DNA of 64,000 bases from Cellvibrio sp. UBA7671 (GTDB lineage Bacteria; Pseudomonadota; Gammaproteobacteria; Pseudomonadales; Cellvibrionaceae), in NCBI GenBank assembly GCA_002483145.1, contig DLHJ01000003.1:62001-126000 (forward strand), written 5' to 3'. Of this stretch, positions 1 to 8,035 are shown one piece after another. Positions within the stretch are counted from its first letter, which is position 1; every line of letters begins with the position of its first letter. The translations under genes and the position numbers were made by a program. A model generated the notes under the pieces. It searched no databases. It saw only the letters and a program-made list of their open reading frames with translations, and was not told the origin of the DNA.

Positions 1-229
1 TAACTACGTCTGCAGACGGAACTTCACCGTTGTCGAGCCAATCCTCAATATTTGCCTGAACACAATGTTCATTGCGCCCAAAATTACTATTATAAGTCTG
101 GGTAGCAGCCAAATCGTTATCGATCGCAAATATGCTTTGAAAATGCCCACAATAGCGCTTATCAACAAACCCAAGCGTCATTCCACCAGCACCGCAAAAC
201 AGATCTATCAACTTATATTTACGTTTCAT
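1..229 (-). CDS. C5-cytosine DNA methyltransferase, N-terminal part (runs off left edge)
   Basis: Reading the minus strand from the ATG at 229 gives 76 open codons to the window edge. Residues 9-16 read DLFCGAGG, the AdoMet-binding motif I of C5-cytosine DNA methyltransferases, in its usual place close to the N-terminus. An acidic stretch near residues 34-39 (FAIDND) fits motif II. The catalytic Pro-Cys motif and the target-recognition region would lie outside the window, so specificity cannot be told. The family transfers a methyl group to C5 of cytosine and is usually part of a restriction-modification system, a phage or a solitary methyltransferase. An SOS-box-like palindrome lies 48 bases upstream. 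The ribosome site is weak (AAGTGATAT). No restriction partner is visible in the window. Confidence 0.88.
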   Translation of the reverse strand, partial: MKRKYKLIDLFCGAGGMTLGFVDKRYCGHFQSIFAIDNDLAATQTYNSNFGRNEHCVQANIEDWLDNGEVPSADVV

Positions 230-276
230 CTATATCACTTTAATTTGAATAAACTTGGCAGGGGAGATTACGAAGG

Positions 277-296
277 CACTGTATAATAATACAGTG
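277..296. promoter_or_regulatory. LexA (SOS) box-like palindrome
   Basis: Two perfect 8-base arms surround a 4-base centre. The core is CTGT, eight A/T bases, ACAG, which is the gammaproteobacterial LexA operator pattern. It ends 48 bases before the methyltransferase start at 229. On the minus strand a TATTAT that could serve as a -10 element lies inside the palindrome, so binding would block the promoter. The nearest plus-strand gene starts about 500 bases away and is a less likely target. Confidence 0.7.
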
Positions 297-320
297 ATTA
301 AATTCCCCTGAGCAACTACT

Positions 321-357
321 TACCAGCCACATTAGATTTTACCAGCCACATTAGATT
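321..357. repeat. 18-bp direct repeat, two copies
   Basis: The sequence TACCAGCCACATTAGATT occurs at 321-338 and again at 340-357 with a single base between. It is a simple tandem duplication in non-coding DNA. No gene lies between 297 and 560, and nothing else is recognised there. Confidence 0.9.
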
Positions 358-560
358 GAATTTTTACCGGATGTATTAATGAATTTAGCCTAAGTTGAGT
401 CGCCCTTTGTACCCTAATGACACCATTTAGCCAACCTCCTTTTGGGGGATTACAATTAACCCATCAATCTATTATTTATTCGACATATGCCCTTTACCAT
501 CAATGCTTAAGTCGTATTCTGGCTTGCGTTGACAACCCCACCCTCATCCCCTAACCTGCC

Positions 561-760
561 CCCGCTGCGGTAAAACCCGCAGCCGGGATTGCAACCCCCG
601 CGCTTCTAACCGGCACGAGACGTGAGTCTTAGTGTCCTCGCACAGCTTTGCCTGTTGTTATGGCGGCTGGGTGAGGCCGCCTTCGGGCGGGCCGGTGTGG
701 TTAGAGCCGGTGGTTGCAACCTCGCTCAGTCCGCCTCCATGAATTGCAACCTCATGAGGC
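561..760 (+). other. GC-rich structured block, possible structured RNA
   Basis: This block is much richer in G+C than its flanks and has strong foldback potential. A hairpin at 561-587 has a perfect 7-bp core (GCTGCGG/CCGCAGC). A second at 675-693 has a UUCG tetraloop closed by GGCCGCC/GGCGGGCC with one bulge. The octamer TTGCAACC occurs three times (589-596, 714-721, 744-751), the middle copy being inside a 10-bp palindrome. The block ends just before the small gene at 792. Layout and composition recall leader or antisense RNAs such as the phage C4 type, but this is inference and no family match was tested. Confidence 0.35.
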
Positions 761-791
761 ATTTGGCAAATCTAACCCTGAGATTTTTATT

Positions 792-1109
792 ATGGATAAT
801 GCAACCTCTTCCCCCGCTTTCCCCAATTCCTGTTCCATCAAACTCGATCAATCCCAATACGCGTTTTTTCAACAATCACGTCTTGAAATTCATTCGCCCG
901 AAGGCAAAGTGCTTACGGTGATGAAAAAGCCTGTGCCGAATAAAACAGATGCCGATGCGGTTTACCAGTTGTGGTGCCAGGCGTGTTTGTTGGAGGTAGT
1001 GTTTGATGAAGTTAGGGACAAGATAAAACTACCGCCGAAGGCGATTAATTCTATTGCGCATGTGATTGACAGGATTGATTTGCATCTTAAACAACAGATG
1101 CGGATGTAG
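792..1109 (+). CDS. Small protein of unknown function (105 aa)
   Basis: The family is not recognised. The reading frame is open further upstream to 714, but the ATG at 792 is preferred because the region before it belongs to the structured GC-rich block. The product is soluble-looking, with no signal peptide or membrane segment. The N-terminal half is polar and the C-terminal half (from about residue 60) is predicted helical with regularly spaced hydrophobic residues. A decayed second copy lies at 1448-1678, which shows that the frame was once a conserved unit and supports it being real. A strong terminator follows eight bases after the stop codon. Confidence 0.6.
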   Translation: MDNATSSPAFPNSCSIKLDQSQYAFFQQSRLEIHSPEGKVLTVMKKPVPNKTDADAVYQLWCQACLLEVVFDEVRDKIKLPPKAINSIAHVIDRIDLHLKQQMRM

Positions 1110-1116
1110 AAAAATT

Positions 1117-1141
1117 AAAGGCGGCTTTTTTGGCCGCCTTT
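1117..1141 (+). terminator. Rho-independent terminator
   Basis: A perfect 9-bp stem (AAAGGCGGC/GCCGCCTTT) encloses a seven-base loop, with T residues at the 3' side. It follows the small gene ending at 1109. Confidence 0.8.
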
Positions 1142-1166
1142 AGTTGATATGAGAGGGAATAACGCT

Positions 1167-1238
1167 TTACTTGTCAGAAGCAGCAGAAGCTAGCTGCCAG
1201 AGCACCAATAACATTATCACTACCACTAAGAATCCCAT
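1167..1238 (-). CDS. 23-residue hydrophobic membrane peptide
   Basis: A 24-codon frame on the minus strand starts at ATG 1238 behind an excellent ribosome site (GGGAGGAGAT directly upstream). The peptide begins MGFLVVVIMLLVLW and continues with small and polar residues ending in a lysine, so it is essentially one transmembrane helix with a short tail. No family is recognised. The strong Shine-Dalgarno sequence at ideal distance is the main support; peptides this short also arise by chance. It could be a small membrane regulator or a toxin-like peptide, but nothing in the sequence decides this. Confidence 0.45.
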   Translation of the reverse strand: MGFLVVVIMLLVLWQLASAASDK

Positions 1239-1447
1239 ATCTCCTCCCAGAGAATTATCTTTCGATGACGTTTGTACAAACATACAAGCAAGTTCAACCT
1301 CTAATGGCTAGCTAGTTTAAGTAATTGTTGGGTCGAGCGACCAGTGGGCGAAGGACATATTTCGTGTGAGATATATCTTACAAGACTCGGCACATCGATC
1401 GTCCGGTAACAGTATTAGCTCACTCGCACTGCATCATTTCCTACGCC

Positions 1448-1678
1448 ATCAAACTCGACCAATCCCAATGCATCTTTTTCCAACAATTTCATCTTGAAAT
1501 TTATTCATCCGATAGCGGAGTGCTTACGGTCATTAGTAAGCTGTGTCGAATAAAGTTGGCGGCGGTGTTTGATGAAGTTCAGTGCAGAATAAAATTACCG
1601 AAGAAAGCGACTATTAGTATCGCGCATTTTGTTGACAGGATTGTTGTGCACCTCCATCAGGCTCTGGAGCAATTTTAA
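1448..1678 (+). pseudogene. Decayed second copy of the 792-1109 gene
   Basis: The DNA is clearly similar to the gene at 792 (for example IKLDQSQ, FFQQ, LEI, VLTV, VFDEV, SIAH and DRI recur in order). It lacks a start codon and has lost a net 45 bases in the middle: one base near position 1541 and about 44 just after. The two losses together restore the frame, so 76 codons remain open to the TAA at 1676. The upstream GC-rich block was not copied. This is best read as a degenerating tandem duplicate. The neighbouring stretch 1239-1447 shows no gene. Confidence 0.75.
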
Positions 1679-1733
1679 CGGCGTTGACGGCAGCATTTGA
1701 ACAGGTACACTCCCGCTCATAACTGCCAGAAAT

Positions 1734-3356
1734 CTAACCCGGCCTTGGCCCTAACCGTTTTTCAGAGCGAGGGGCTTCATTAATGATTTTGTCTCCCAGA
1801 TAACCACGGGCACAAATTTGCCGAATACCTTTCAAGCTTTCACGCGCTTGTGGCCCAATAATTAAAGCATGGGTTCCAGGTGCACCATTAGCTTCCCTGA
1901 AAGTTTCATAACTATACTTCGTTCCTTCCTCATCTATATCCACCTCGGTCTTATAATCAGGAAAAATCAGCACCTTCCCCATTTTATTTATCGCGCTGAT
2001 TGAAGCATCTTCATCTACCCCTCTGGGATACCCTGAAGAATGCTGCAATATATAAATTAAAAAAGCGCCCAGCTGCTCGTCTCCGTTAACCATTTCGATC
2101 AGCTCCACATTGGCAATACGAAATTTCAAGACGTCACGAGGTTCTTTACCTTTCTCTCCGAACTCATTTCGAATACCTTCGGCCGCACCGTCCTCATGAC
2201 CTGTGACCGTATAAAACCCCTGCCCAAGCTCACCTTTGCTGGAGCCGTAGGTTGTATCTATACGTTTCGTCATCCAATCGCCTTTTTTTGATACGTGTGC
2301 CAATTCTGTATGGGTAGCCGGATCCAGTGCCCCTCTATCTGCTATATCCCAGGCCGCCAATCTGTTATACCCGGTTGCCGATTTAGCGCCTGCTAATTTT
2401 TCGGTTGGGTATTGTTCATCCATCAGCGTAAGTGGCGTATCTGTTTCATCATCCAGCTTTAGCCTCAATTTTAATTTGGTTTCAGCGTAGGTTTCGCGAA
2501 CGTTATCCCATTCAACCTCAACATCAGATTTCGCCTGGTCAGTAAAAAACTTCAGCAGTAAATCTTCCCCTTCGGCTTCCAATTGTTTTTTAGTTGCACT
2601 CACCCATTGGCGAAGTTTTTTCGCCTTATCGCCTTTCGCGGTGAAATAATGTTGCACAACACTATTCGCATGCGACGCGGTGTCGATAGATTTTGCCTGC
2701 AAGGTTCGTGCGTGTGTTGAGAGTGCCTTAGCCCCCATAACGTCTGCCTCATGCTCCAAACCCTCATCATCATTAACCTGCACACCCTCTTTCATTTGCA
2801 TAGTAGGTTTTACCCTACCCTGCGCCTGCTGGACGACATGCCATGCCTCATGCGGCAAATGTTGTTCCTGACCTGGGGCCACATGGATATCACTACCCTG
2901 TGCAAAAGCATGGGCATTTAATTGAGCTGGTTGCGATGAGTTGTAATGCACCTTAACGTGATCCATGCTCATGCCTGAGAGGTTTTCGATTCCGCTTTTT
3001 AAATTATCTGGCAAGCCAGTGCGGTTAGGCACGGAGGCCTGATCAGCATTAAGTTGTGGAGGATTTTTCGTATCAGGTTGTTGCTCTGTGAGGCCTACAC
3101 GCTGCGTAGGCTTGGACGCCATCATAGCTGCGGCCTGTTGGTGTGCGTTCACCCGTGCACTATTGTCCATTACAGCTTTTGCTGCTTGCATTTGTTTTAT
3201 ACGAGGACTTGCATTTAAAACTGACTGCAATTTCTGTTGAACCACTGCGTCCGAACGTGCATCCTCAAAAGAGGAATCCAATAATGACGTCAACTGAGGC
3301 TCGCCAATATTGGATTGATTTGCCTTATCTGCTGATGCCGGTACATGCGCTTTCAT
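1734..3356 (-). CDS. DUF4157 (eCIS-core-type) protein with possible ADP-ribosyltransferase-like C-terminus
   Basis: A 540-residue protein; the ATG at 3356 is chosen because AAAAAGG precedes it and the longer frame upstream is Cys-rich and unlike the rest. An Ala/Gln-rich N-terminal region (about residues 45-80) leads into a DUF4157 domain of about residues 110-200 with HEAWH at 169-173 and a later EHEAD. In the family this domain occurs in proteins tied to extracellular contractile injection systems and in large toxins. Residues 200-275 look helical and charged. From about 330 the sequence changes. GELGQGFYT near 375-383, after an upstream H-x-S, resembles the G-x-GFY-T signature of ADP-ribosyltransferase folds such as DUF3990. 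That assignment is inference. There is no signal peptide and no injection-system gene nearby, so delivery and immunity partners are unknown. Confidence 0.7.
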   Translation of the reverse strand: MKAHVPASADKANQSNIGEPQLTSLLDSSFEDARSDAVVQQKLQSVLNASPRIKQMQAAKAVMDNSARVNAHQQAAAMMASKPTQRVGLTEQQPDTKNPPQLNADQASVPNRTGLPDNLKSGIENLSGMSMDHVKVHYNSSQPAQLNAHAFAQGSDIHVAPGQEQHLPHEAWHVVQQAQGRVKPTMQMKEGVQVNDDEGLEHEADVMGAKALSTHARTLQAKSIDTASHANSVVQHYFTAKGDKAKKLRQWVSATKKQLEAEGEDLLLKFFTDQAKSDVEVEWDNVRETYAETKLKLRLKLDDETDTPLTLMDEQYPTEKLAGAKSATGYNRLAAWDIADRGALDPATHTELAHVSKKGDWMTKRIDTTYGSSKGELGQGFYTVTGHEDGAAEGIRNEFGEKGKEPRDVLKFRIANVELIEMVNGDEQLGAFLIYILQHSSGYPRGVDEDASISAINKMGKVLIFPDYKTEVDIDEEGTKYSYETFREANGAPGTHALIIGPQARESLKGIRQICARGYLGDKIINEAPRSEKRLGPRPG

Positions 3357-3486
3357 GGGAATACCTTTTTTGTAAATATGTTTATGCAAAATTGATGATG
3401 CACATTTGAAAATAGGTTTCCCACAGCGCTTTGGATGAAAATAGCAGCATATTTCAAGGCACTGCAACTCCTGCTGAACCGCCGCA

Positions 3487-3903
3487 TTAACCTATTTGTG
3501 CACGGCGCGCTGCCAAATGCTGTAGAAATTCACTTTTTTGCTTGGGTGAAATCATGATGGATTGACCTCGGCCATAATCAATTCGAAGCCGATCTAGCGA
3601 CAGTGCCGGGCTAGAAAATGGGTTGCGAGTGGGCGTAATGCCATTAATTTCTTGAATGGGTATCTGCCACTTGAATGGCCCGCTTTTCACCAGCAGAGCC
3701 GAATCAGTCAATGTATAACAGGTAGTTGTCATAAGCCAAAGCGGAATGCCTGCGCCGATAACAAACGCGGGCAAGGTGGGCAACAGCTCGTCACTATTTC
3801 CCGATATGAGCGACAATAAAAACGGAACGGTGCATAAAATAATCGCTGCGGCCAGAACAACGACCAACCATGTATCGATTTTTGATTTATATACCTGAAC
3901 CAT
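3487..3903 (-). CDS. Bacterial PH-domain-like membrane protein (YyaB/DUF1200 type)
   Basis: A 138-residue protein with two hydrophobic helices (about residues 12-33 and 43-62) followed by a compact beta-rich domain. The region from 'YTLTDSALLVKSGPFKWQI' through 'DRLRIDYGRGQSIMISP' follows the pattern of bacterial pleckstrin-homology-like domains of the YyaB type. There a membrane anchor carries a small domain that reads out into the cytoplasm; its biochemical role is unknown. It lies 44 bases downstream of the NTF2-like gene and reads the same way, so the two may be cotranscribed. The larger DUF4157 gene starts 130 bases further on. Confidence 0.65.
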   Translation of the reverse strand: MVQVYKSKIDTWLVVVLAAAIILCTVPFLLSLISGNSDELLPTLPAFVIGAGIPLWLMTTTCYTLTDSALLVKSGPFKWQIPIQEINGITPTRNPFSSPALSLDRLRIDYGRGQSIMISPKQKSEFLQHLAARRAQIG

Positions 3904-3947
3904 CTACTCCCCTCCGTGCCCACTAAAACAATAAATAGAATCAATAT

Positions 3948-4430
3948 CTAATGATCATAACTTATCACACGCGCCAACTGCCAACCTTCACCTACTTTCC
4001 GCCATATATGCGTAAATTTGAAAATCGCGCAATCCTGCTTGCCATTGTTAAGGCTGCAAAATCTATGCTCCCCGATTTGTAATGCCCCGTAATCTTTAAT
4101 GGGATAAACCTGCAAGCTCTCACGAATCAATTCACGCTGCAGGGTTTTATTATTAGCAAACATGGATTTGGAATTTTCCAGATTTTTCTGGTAATCGGAA
4201 AAGCCGCCTTTATCGTGATAAAACTCGAGGTCTTTAGCAAATAAACTCGATGTAATTTTCAAATCGCGCCGGTTAAACGCATCGAAAAAAAGCGTGTCCA
4301 TTCTGAGAATTTCATTGTAGAGCTCGGTTTGTGAAGACGGAGAACTTCCTTCCGGCGCAGATTGGGTATCGCTTGCAAATGACGTATTGGTAACAAATAG
4401 CAGAGTGAAGATTAACAACAACTTTTCCAT
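3948..4430 (-). CDS. Secreted NTF2/SnoaL-like (DUF4440-type) protein
   Basis: A 160-residue protein with a clear signal peptide (hydrophobic residues 3-17, cleavage likely after TSFAS). The mature part begins with a polar linker and then shows the NTF2-like layout. A helix carries 'DTLFFDAFNRRDLKITSSLFAKDLEFYHDKGG', and the protein ends with strands reading 'FTHIWRKVGEGWQLARVISYDH'. The W-x-L-x-R-V-x-S-Y-D-H ending is typical of DUF4440/SnoaL-like proteins. Such proteins bind small ligands or act as stress-related accessory proteins in the periplasm; no catalytic residues can be assigned. It is divergent from the siderophore operon. Confidence 0.75.
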   Translation of the reverse strand: MEKLLLIFTLLFVTNTSFASDTQSAPEGSSPSSQTELYNEILRMDTLFFDAFNRRDLKITSSLFAKDLEFYHDKGGFSDYQKNLENSKSMFANNKTLQRELIRESLQVYPIKDYGALQIGEHRFCSLNNGKQDCAIFKFTHIWRKVGEGWQLARVISYDH

Positions 4431-4759
4431 AGTTATGCCTCAGGTTGAAAAGGATTGGAGCGTATTTCAGTGAAATACCCTGCTTAGACACAGCAACCAA
4501 TCAACTGGATTCACAAACATGTAGATCGCAGCGAAGAAACCAACTTCATACACCGATACGCTTGTTTTTTTACGGGGTCTTTAAACGAGCGATATCAAGA
4601 GTTTCACGCGAACCTTGTACAGCCCACACCCCACCCGCCCTACTCCTTCAACTTAAATCGATAAAGAACCTTCACGAACTCCGAAATTTTAAGTGCCACT
4701 AATAATGCTGTGTCGCCTAAATCTCTCGCATATCGATTTTCTTACCTATAACCTCCTCA

Positions 4760-4778
4760 AATACGAATAATTCTCATA
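4760..4778. promoter_or_regulatory. Probable Fur box upstream of the siderophore operon
   Basis: This 19-base stretch matches the Fur consensus GATAATGATAATCATTATC at 11 of 19 positions by manual alignment and lies 50 bases before the operon start at 4828. The match is moderate. The function of the downstream genes makes iron control expected. The rest of 4431-4827 holds no gene. Confidence 0.45.
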
Positions 4779-4827
4779 AACATCTGCATTAAATTGTTAT
4801 TTATAGCCATCCAGCAAGGGACAACAA

Positions 4828-6189
4828 ATGTACAACGATGCCATTTATGATTTTGTTGCTGTGGGTGTTGGGCCGTTTAATTTAGGCCTTGCATGCCTGT
4901 CATCAGCCGTTACTGATTTGCGTTGCGTTTTTTTGGATAAAGAAGAGGAATTTAACTGGCATCCAGGCATGCTGATCGGTGGCGTTACCTTGCAAAGCCC
5001 CTTTCTCGCCGATCTGGTTTCCATGGCAGATCCTACCAGCCCGTTCAGTTATTTAAATTACCGAAAGCAACAGGGCAGCCTGTTTAATTTCTATGTGCGT
5101 GAAAATTTTTATTTGGAGCGGCAGGAATTCAACCGGTACTGTCGATGGGCAGTTTCCCGGCTGGACAATATCCGTTTTAACCACCATGTCGAACAAGTGG
5201 TTTATGAACCTGAACAGCGCGTCTATCGGGTAACGGGAATTGAAACCAAATATAAAAAACCTTTTAGTTTCCTGACAAAAAAATTGGTTGTTGGTGTTGG
5301 TATGAAACCGCGCATTCCCGATTGCCTTGGCGCTATTCACCGTGGATTTGAATTACATTCATCACACTATCTGAAGAACAAACCGCAGTTACAGAAACAG
5401 AAAAAAATAACGGTTGTCGGCGGAGGACAGAGCGGTGCAGAAATATTTTATGACTTGCTGAAAGACAGCGAACATTTTGGTTATCAGCTTGATTGGGTGA
5501 CGCGTGCGCCAAGATTTTTCCAAATGGAAACAGCAAAGCTGACGCTGGAAATTTTGTGCGGCGATTACGGTACTTATTTTCATGCGCTGGATAAATCTAC
5601 AAAACAAAAAATTATTGAAGAACAAAAAAGTGTTTACTGCGGTGCAAATCAATCGCTACTCGATGAAATTTACGATTTTCTGGACATGAGCCGACACAGT
5701 AATTTGCCACAAGTCCAATTACTGTCGTGCATGGACCTGATCAAGGTTGAGCCAGATATCAGTGTAGATAAGAGCGTAAATAACCGCGCAAACGGATTCT
5801 TGCTGCAGTTCGCTCATACCCAGACCGGCGAACAGTATCAAACGCATACCGATGGACTGGTTCTATCAAGCGGACACAAGTACGAAGTCCCCGCGTTTAT
5901 GGAAGGTGTTTTTGACCGCATCGAACGCGATGAACAGGGCAAATATCTGCAGAAAGAAAACTGGGCGGTAGATATTCATGGACGGGAAATTTTTATCCAG
6001 AACGCAGGTTTTGAAAGCCACGGTTTGATCAATCAGGATCTGGGAATGTCTTGTTATCGCAATAGCCGCATACTCCGGGAAATTACCGGACGGGATATTT
6101 ATTCCGTCGAGCGCCGCTTCGCATTCCAGAGTTTTGTTCCCGGAAATGAATCCGGTTGGGAAGCTATAGGTAGTGGAGTGCCACGATGA
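4828..6189 (+). CDS. alcA: Diamine N-hydroxylase, AlcA/PvdA/IucD family
   Basis: A 453-residue flavin monooxygenase of the SidA/IucD/PvdA family. GVGPFNLG at residues 13-20 is the FAD-binding motif (with the Pro typical of the family), and VVGGGQSGAE near 196-205 is the NADPH-binding motif. The family hydroxylates the terminal amine of lysine, ornithine or a diamine using FAD, NADPH and oxygen. Next to an AlcB-like acyltransferase and an AlcC-like synthetase, putrescine or cadaverine is the likely substrate, giving the N-hydroxy-diamine for a hydroxamate siderophore. It is the first gene of a five-gene operon behind a probable Fur box. Its TGA overlaps the next ATG. The alc symbol is by analogy to Bordetella; substrate choice cannot be read from sequence. 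Confidence 0.88.
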   Translation: MYNDAIYDFVAVGVGPFNLGLACLSSAVTDLRCVFLDKEEEFNWHPGMLIGGVTLQSPFLADLVSMADPTSPFSYLNYRKQQGSLFNFYVRENFYLERQEFNRYCRWAVSRLDNIRFNHHVEQVVYEPEQRVYRVTGIETKYKKPFSFLTKKLVVGVGMKPRIPDCLGAIHRGFELHSSHYLKNKPQLQKQKKITVVGGGQSGAEIFYDLLKDSEHFGYQLDWVTRAPRFFQMETAKLTLEILCGDYGTYFHALDKSTKQKIIEEQKSVYCGANQSLLDEIYDFLDMSRHSNLPQVQLLSCMDLIKVEPDISVDKSVNNRANGFLLQFAHTQTGEQYQTHTDGLVLSSGHKYEVPAFMEGVFDRIERDEQGKYLQKENWAVDIHGREIFIQNAGFESHGLINQDLGMSCYRNSRILREITGRDIYSVERRFAFQSFVPGNESGWEAIGSGVPR

Positions 6190-7460
6190 CTCTACGCATT
6201 GCCATCCTGATAATGTCTGCGTGCGGCGTTATCAGCGACTCTATTCTCATCGCGTTTTATCCGCAATTTTTTGAACTGCGTTACGGGCTGACCAGCCCGG
6301 TGCATGTGGGGGCTTACATAGCGGCTATTTCGATTGCCGTCATGTGCGCCTTACCTTTTTGGGCAAAACTCACGCGCCGAATTGAAACGCTACACCTGCT
6401 ATGGATAACGCAATTTTTAGCGGGATCACTGGCTATTGCCAGCGCACATGCACCGACAGTACAGGTGTATTGGGTACTGACCATGCTGATGTTCATTATG
6501 AAAGCAAGTTATCTGTTGCTTTTCCCCTACTTGATGCGCGCAGAAAAACCTGAAAATCACGGACTGGTAATTGGCATGGTGGCTGTAGTTGTCCATGTCG
6601 GTGCAATTTTTGGGGCTTCTGTGGGCGGCTCTGTATTGGAACATCTTGGCCCCGAAGCAAGTATGTACTTGATGTCGGCAGGAGATTTTGTGCAGATGGG
6701 CATTTGCTTTTTTCTGATTTTTTCCGTTAGCAAAGCCAGAACAAGCGAAGAGAAAACCAGAGCAAATGATGGCAACCCCGAAATAAATAAAACCAACACG
6801 CAAACGGAAAAAAATGAACCATTGAAACGCCCTCCCGGTGCATGGATTGCACTGGCGAAACTCAGCGGCCTGATGTTGCTGTTCGATATGAGTGCCTATC
6901 TGGTGCGGCCATTCTTTTCTGTCTATTGGGAGTCGATTTACACTTCCGGCAACCAGACTGTTACCGGAATTGTTTTTGCGATACCGGGCATGGTGGCCAT
7001 TATCGGCCTGATCATCAACAAATCATTTTTGAAAAATAAATTTCGCAATCTGGATCATACCGCGGTGAACCTGCTGATCGGTGCAACCGGTTTACTGTTG
7101 CAAGCATCCTCATCGCCCTTGTTTGTACTTATTGGCCGCTGTCTTTATGGGTGGAGCCTGTTTCAAGTTGTCGTCAAGTTGGAAGTCACGCTATTTCGTA
7201 TTAGTCAGCCCGCTTTTTATGACCGCGATTTTGCCGTTACCAATTTTTTCCAGAATTTCGGCGTGCTCCTCGCCTCATTCGCGGCAGGGTATATCGTCAG
7301 TTGGATCGGTGTGCCTATGTCATTCGCGCTGGCTGCCGCTGGATTTATTTTCACTGCCATTATCGACCGAAGTGTATTTGGCGTTGACAGGCATCATCAA
7401 CGCGGACTGGCGGCGCATCAACCACATCAACAAAAAAAGTTTGCCCTGGAGGAAGGATGA
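6186..7460 (+). CDS. MFS transporter, likely siderophore exporter (AlcS-like)
   Basis: A 424-residue membrane protein with about twelve hydrophobic helices and a long polar central loop (about residues 180-215, Lys/Glu/Asn-rich) separating the two six-helix halves, the usual major facilitator layout. It overlaps the hydroxylase gene by four bases (ATGA) and the acyltransferase gene by four bases, so all three are translationally coupled. Placement inside a siderophore biosynthesis operon argues for export of the finished chelator, as AlcS does in Bordetella, where the gene however sits at the end of the cluster. A role in import of the iron complex cannot be excluded. Confidence 0.8.
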   Translation: MTLRIAILIMSACGVISDSILIAFYPQFFELRYGLTSPVHVGAYIAAISIAVMCALPFWAKLTRRIETLHLLWITQFLAGSLAIASAHAPTVQVYWVLTMLMFIMKASYLLLFPYLMRAEKPENHGLVIGMVAVVVHVGAIFGASVGGSVLEHLGPEASMYLMSAGDFVQMGICFFLIFSVSKARTSEEKTRANDGNPEINKTNTQTEKNEPLKRPPGAWIALAKLSGLMLLFDMSAYLVRPFFSVYWESIYTSGNQTVTGIVFAIPGMVAIIGLIINKSFLKNKFRNLDHTAVNLLIGATGLLLQASSSPLFVLIGRCLYGWSLFQVVVKLEVTLFRISQPAFYDRDFAVTNFFQNFGVLLASFAAGYIVSWIGVPMSFALAAAGFIFTAIIDRSVFGVDRHHQRGLAAHQPHQQKKFALEEG

Positions 7461-8035
7461 ATAATTACGTTGAAGAATTTGGCCTGAACCCCTGGATAGA
7501 TATTCGCTTATTGGATGTGGAAAAAGATATCGAAACGGTTCACTCCTGGTTTCTGATGGATTATGCCGCGTTCTGGAATATGCAGAACGCCTCCCTGGAA
7601 GAAACCCGGCACATCTATGCCGAGATACAAAAAGGAAACCACATGGAAGTTTATCTCGGATTTTATAAAAACCGCCCTGCTTTCTTAATGGAATGTTATT
7701 GGCCGGAATTGGATGAGGTTGGCCAACATTATCCGGTGGAGCCGGGCGATATTGGCATGCACTTTATGGTTGGCCCAGCTGAAAATCCTATTCCCGGGTT
7801 CACCCGCGATGTGCTGCGCCACATTATGGCCTTTTTGTTTTTCAAAAAAAATGCCAGACGTGTGGTAGTGGAACCGGATGTGAGAAATGACAAGGTGCAT
7901 AAGTTAAACGCATTTGTCGGTTTCCATTATGACGGCACTGTCCAGCTGGAAAAAAAACAAGCCAGCCTCGGATTTTGTTCAAAAGAAAACTTTATAAACT
8001 CACTACAGAGGGTAAATACCAGTGAATCAATTTAA
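7457..8035 (+). CDS. alcB: GNAT acyltransferase, AlcB/RhbD-like
   Basis: A 192-residue acyltransferase with the AlcB-type GNAT fold. Diagnostic stretches are 'WFLMDYAAFWNM' near the start, 'GDIGMHFMVGP' in the middle, and the acyl-CoA loop with 'RRVVVEPDVRNDKVHKLNAFVGF' near residues 135-157. The family moves an acyl group, commonly succinyl or acetyl from CoA, onto N-hydroxylated lysine or diamines to form the hydroxamate. With the neighbouring hydroxylase and NIS synthetase it would make N-hydroxy-N-succinyl-diamine. It overlaps the upstream MFS gene by four bases and the downstream synthetase gene by 14. Confidence 0.85.
   Translation: MNNYVEEFGLNPWIDIRLLDVEKDIETVHSWFLMDYAAFWNMQNASLEETRHIYAEIQKGNHMEVYLGFYKNRPAFLMECYWPELDEVGQHYPVEPGDIGMHFMVGPAENPIPGFTRDVLRHIMAFLFFKKNARRVVVEPDVRNDKVHKLNAFVGFHYDGTVQLEKKQASLGFCSKENFINSLQRVNTSESI

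Noticed and set aside
622-921. 99-codon frame overlapping the structured block and the start of the 792 gene
   Set aside because: It crosses the hairpins and overlaps a better-supported frame that has a recognisable second copy.
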